Assembly: GCA_963662175.1 (NCBI GenBank)
Contig: OY759225.1
Location: forward strand, 11,401,601 to 11,465,600
Direction of reading: 5' to 3'
Length of the DNA: 64,000 bases
Origin: Aradus depressus
Lineage: Eukaryota > Arthropoda > Insecta > Hemiptera > Aradidae
Shown: in pieces, positions 62,406-64,000 of the stretch
Numbering within the stretch: position 1 is the first letter of the stretch
Layout of the letters: every line of letters begins with the position of its first letter
Notes under the pieces: generated by a model
The model's input: only the letters and a program-made list of their open reading frames with translations
Databases searched by the model: none
What the model was told of the DNA's origin: nothing
Made by a program: the position numbers and the translations under genes

Positions 62406-63445
62406 TGTAGCATGTCTACCCTATAGATAATGCTCAGAACTGGCGATGTCTATGAGAGGATCGCGATCGCTAGGAGCAAAGTATGGGTTGTGTGGTGTTG
62501 AATAAACGAGAATTGCATTTGGAAGAGAATGCTCGGAACCAATGATGCCTGCGAGAGAATCGCGATCGCTGGGAGCGAAAATAAAGAATAATAGAGACAC
62601 AATGGAAAGGAAGCCAAGATAATTGTCTACATCCGGTGTATAAGGAATAAGCAGTAAAGGTTTTTTTTTCTTACTCCAGGTTTTCACACAACTAGAGGCA
62701 GATGTTAATTGGTAATATGCGATTGGCTGGAAATAAAATGGGCGGAGTCCGACGACCAATCAAGCCTCGAGAACTGTCCCCTACCACGGTCAGATATCGG
62801 AAGCCACTCCCCGTTTTACTCATTCTTTGCTCATGTCTTGGTGGATCACCACGTATCTTTTCTATAAGTAATATCAGTTTGAATATGTGAATTAGTCGTA
62901 CAGACACACTTTGATTTTGGACGGTGCAAAGTCAGTGGGGGTGTAACTTCTGGTGTGCCCTCGAAACTACGCAGATCTTCAGGGACTATGTGAATAGACG
63001 ATTTCTACGGGAAGTCCAGAAAGGGTGATCACGCCGTCATTCGCCATGGATATCGTATCGAGGTACCTCGTAATTAAGTTATAATTCAGTCCTTCAGACA
63101 CACGGCCAAACTATATATCTATTCAATTGTTGTTTTGTAAATATGTTCTCATTAAAATAAATATGTTAAAGTTATAGGTTTGATTCATTTCATTCCCCCC
63201 CCCCCCCCCCCCCCCACTCATGCTTCTTCTGGTTGACAACAGTAATTAATTATTGTTAATTACTGATGTCAACTAACCGTTAGGATCTTGTAACCGTTCT
63301 TCCCGTGGGAGTGCTTTCAGCTATTGAGGCATTGTTTAATTAAAGTCGCGATTTAAATAATTTTCAAATTTAATAATTTTTCGATCTCAAATTTATTTAT
63401 TTATTAATTACGTGATTTGCACTCACACAGGGAGGGAAATGGTTA
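62406..63445 (+). repeat. 3' LTR of element B
   Basis: 1040 bp. It has only one GGTGGATCACCACG unit (two in the 5' LTR) and a run of about 21 C at 63197-63217 (10 C in the 5' LTR). Both changes probably reflect slippage rather than age. Confidence 0.9.
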
Positions 63446-63460
63446 TAATATATATATATA

Positions 63461-63845
63461 TGAGGAGTTTGGAGCCAGAGCGGACCAACCCACAATTTTT
63501 CGGAAAATGAGTTATTACCATCCTGATGTTGGCATAGGTTCCCTTTTTCAAAACCAGTGTGGATCACTTAAGTTTCTTCACTTCAGTGATAGATAGCAGC
63601 ACTTTAAGTTAGGTCCACAAGTATTTTGTGCATATATTTTCAAAGTCCCAATGGATCATACGGCCTTCAAAAACTTTATAGAACACAAAAAGGGATCACT
63701 CATCCAATACTATTCTAAAATTTCAAATATAAATAAATATTTGGGGCCCATTTATGGAGATAAACAAAATTTACTCAATTTTCAATTGCCATTTTCTTCC
63801 TGTTCAGTTTCAACCAGTTGGTCCGCTCTGGCTCCAAACTCCTCA
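63461..63845. mobile_element. MITE with 32-bp perfect inverted ends, 385 bp
   Basis: TGAGGAGTTTGGAGCCAGAG and CGGACCAACC at the left is exactly complementary to the right end. Flanked by TA on both sides (TATGAG...CTCATA), consistent with a Tc1/mariner-type target. The 70-codon frame inside includes the terminal repeat and is not a transposase. Confidence 0.9.
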
Positions 63846-64000
63846 TATAGTTGTTTTATTTAGTCATCTGTTTGAATTACTAACATAAGGACTTCTTGTA
63901 ACTGAAAGTGAAGGGAAAAAAAGTTGTCGATAATGCTTCTTCTCTAGTTTTGCGACACAAAAAAGATAATCATGAAAAATTCCATCGCCTCCTCCTCTCC
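63846..64000. other. No gene seen
   Basis: Nothing recognised to the window end. Confidence 0.5.

Larger units (their letters stand above)
56483..63445 (+). mobile_element. LTR retrotransposon B, non-autonomous, 7.0 kb
   Basis: Order: 1109-bp LTR, primer-binding site, leader, gag (538 codons), frameshift signal, ORF2 (325 codons, G-patch plus integrase tail), 1.75-kb untranslated region, polypurine tract, 1040-bp LTR. PR, RT, RNase H and integrase catalytic domains are absent. The LTRs differ by loss of one internal repeat and by a C-run expansion. It needs a full-length relative in trans. Confidence 0.9.

Overview
This window looks like repeat-dense, AT-rich animal DNA, most likely from an arthropod and probably an insect. 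The reasons are Jockey-like and other non-LTR retrotransposon remnants, deleted mariners, hAT, Harbinger and pogo/Tigger relics, Helitrons, and a tRNA-derived SINE whose tail is built from CCTAA units (the TTAGG unit of insect telomeres). I found no host protein-coding gene I could defend. Almost everything recognisable is mobile DNA, and most of it is broken, nested or folded back on itself.

Layout. 1-9.4 kb: MITEs, LINE 3' ends, SINE-1 copies, and a cluster of inverted segments carrying a hammerhead-ribozyme-like core. 10.3-12.8 kb: a 2.5-kb non-autonomous Helitron filled by two minisatellites and long G tracts. 13-25 kb: LINE 3' ends, a deleted mariner, a 112-bp-arm palindrome, and a Harbinger relic keeping a transposase exon with a splice donor. 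25-33 kb: a 33-bp minisatellite, several SINE-1 copies (some with clear target-site duplications), a pogo-like relic, and a 132-bp satellite split by a hAT element with an 8-bp target duplication. 33-45 kb: more hammerhead-like foldbacks (one split by a mariner), a U2 snRNA fragment abutting a LINE end, a LINE nested in another LINE with a 17-bp target duplication, and minisatellites. 45-50.5 kb: SINEs, MITEs, a Tigger-like relic and a palindromic Helitron derivative.

50.96-63.45 kb is the most informative part: two related LTR retrotransposons, A (50958-56460) and B (56483-63445), separated by 22 bp of AT repeat. Both have LTRs over 1 kb, an 18-nt tRNA-Lys-type primer-binding site and a long untranslated 3' region. 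Both lack protease, reverse transcriptase, RNase H and the integrase core. B keeps a 538-codon gag with no zinc knuckle. Its gag stop is preceded, in register, by the heptamer A AAA AAC, then a 7-nt spacer and an 11-bp perfect long-range stem, the layout of a -1 ribosomal frameshift signal. The -1 frame opens into a second ORF with a G-patch motif and ends in the integrase C-terminal GPY/F module. A carries a different deletion that joins the middle of gag directly, in frame, to the same GPY/F tail. Both look like non-autonomous derivatives of one Ty3-like (possibly Osvaldo-like) lineage. A's LTRs look identical, suggesting recent insertion.

The second theme is a structural motif seen 17 times in unrelated sequence contexts: CUGANGA, one extra base (nearly always U), a stem II whose bases differ but usually still pair, GAA, then a short self-complementary A...U block. 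It resembles the dimer-type hammerhead ribozymes known from Penelope-like elements, but the extra base is non-canonical and activity is unproven.
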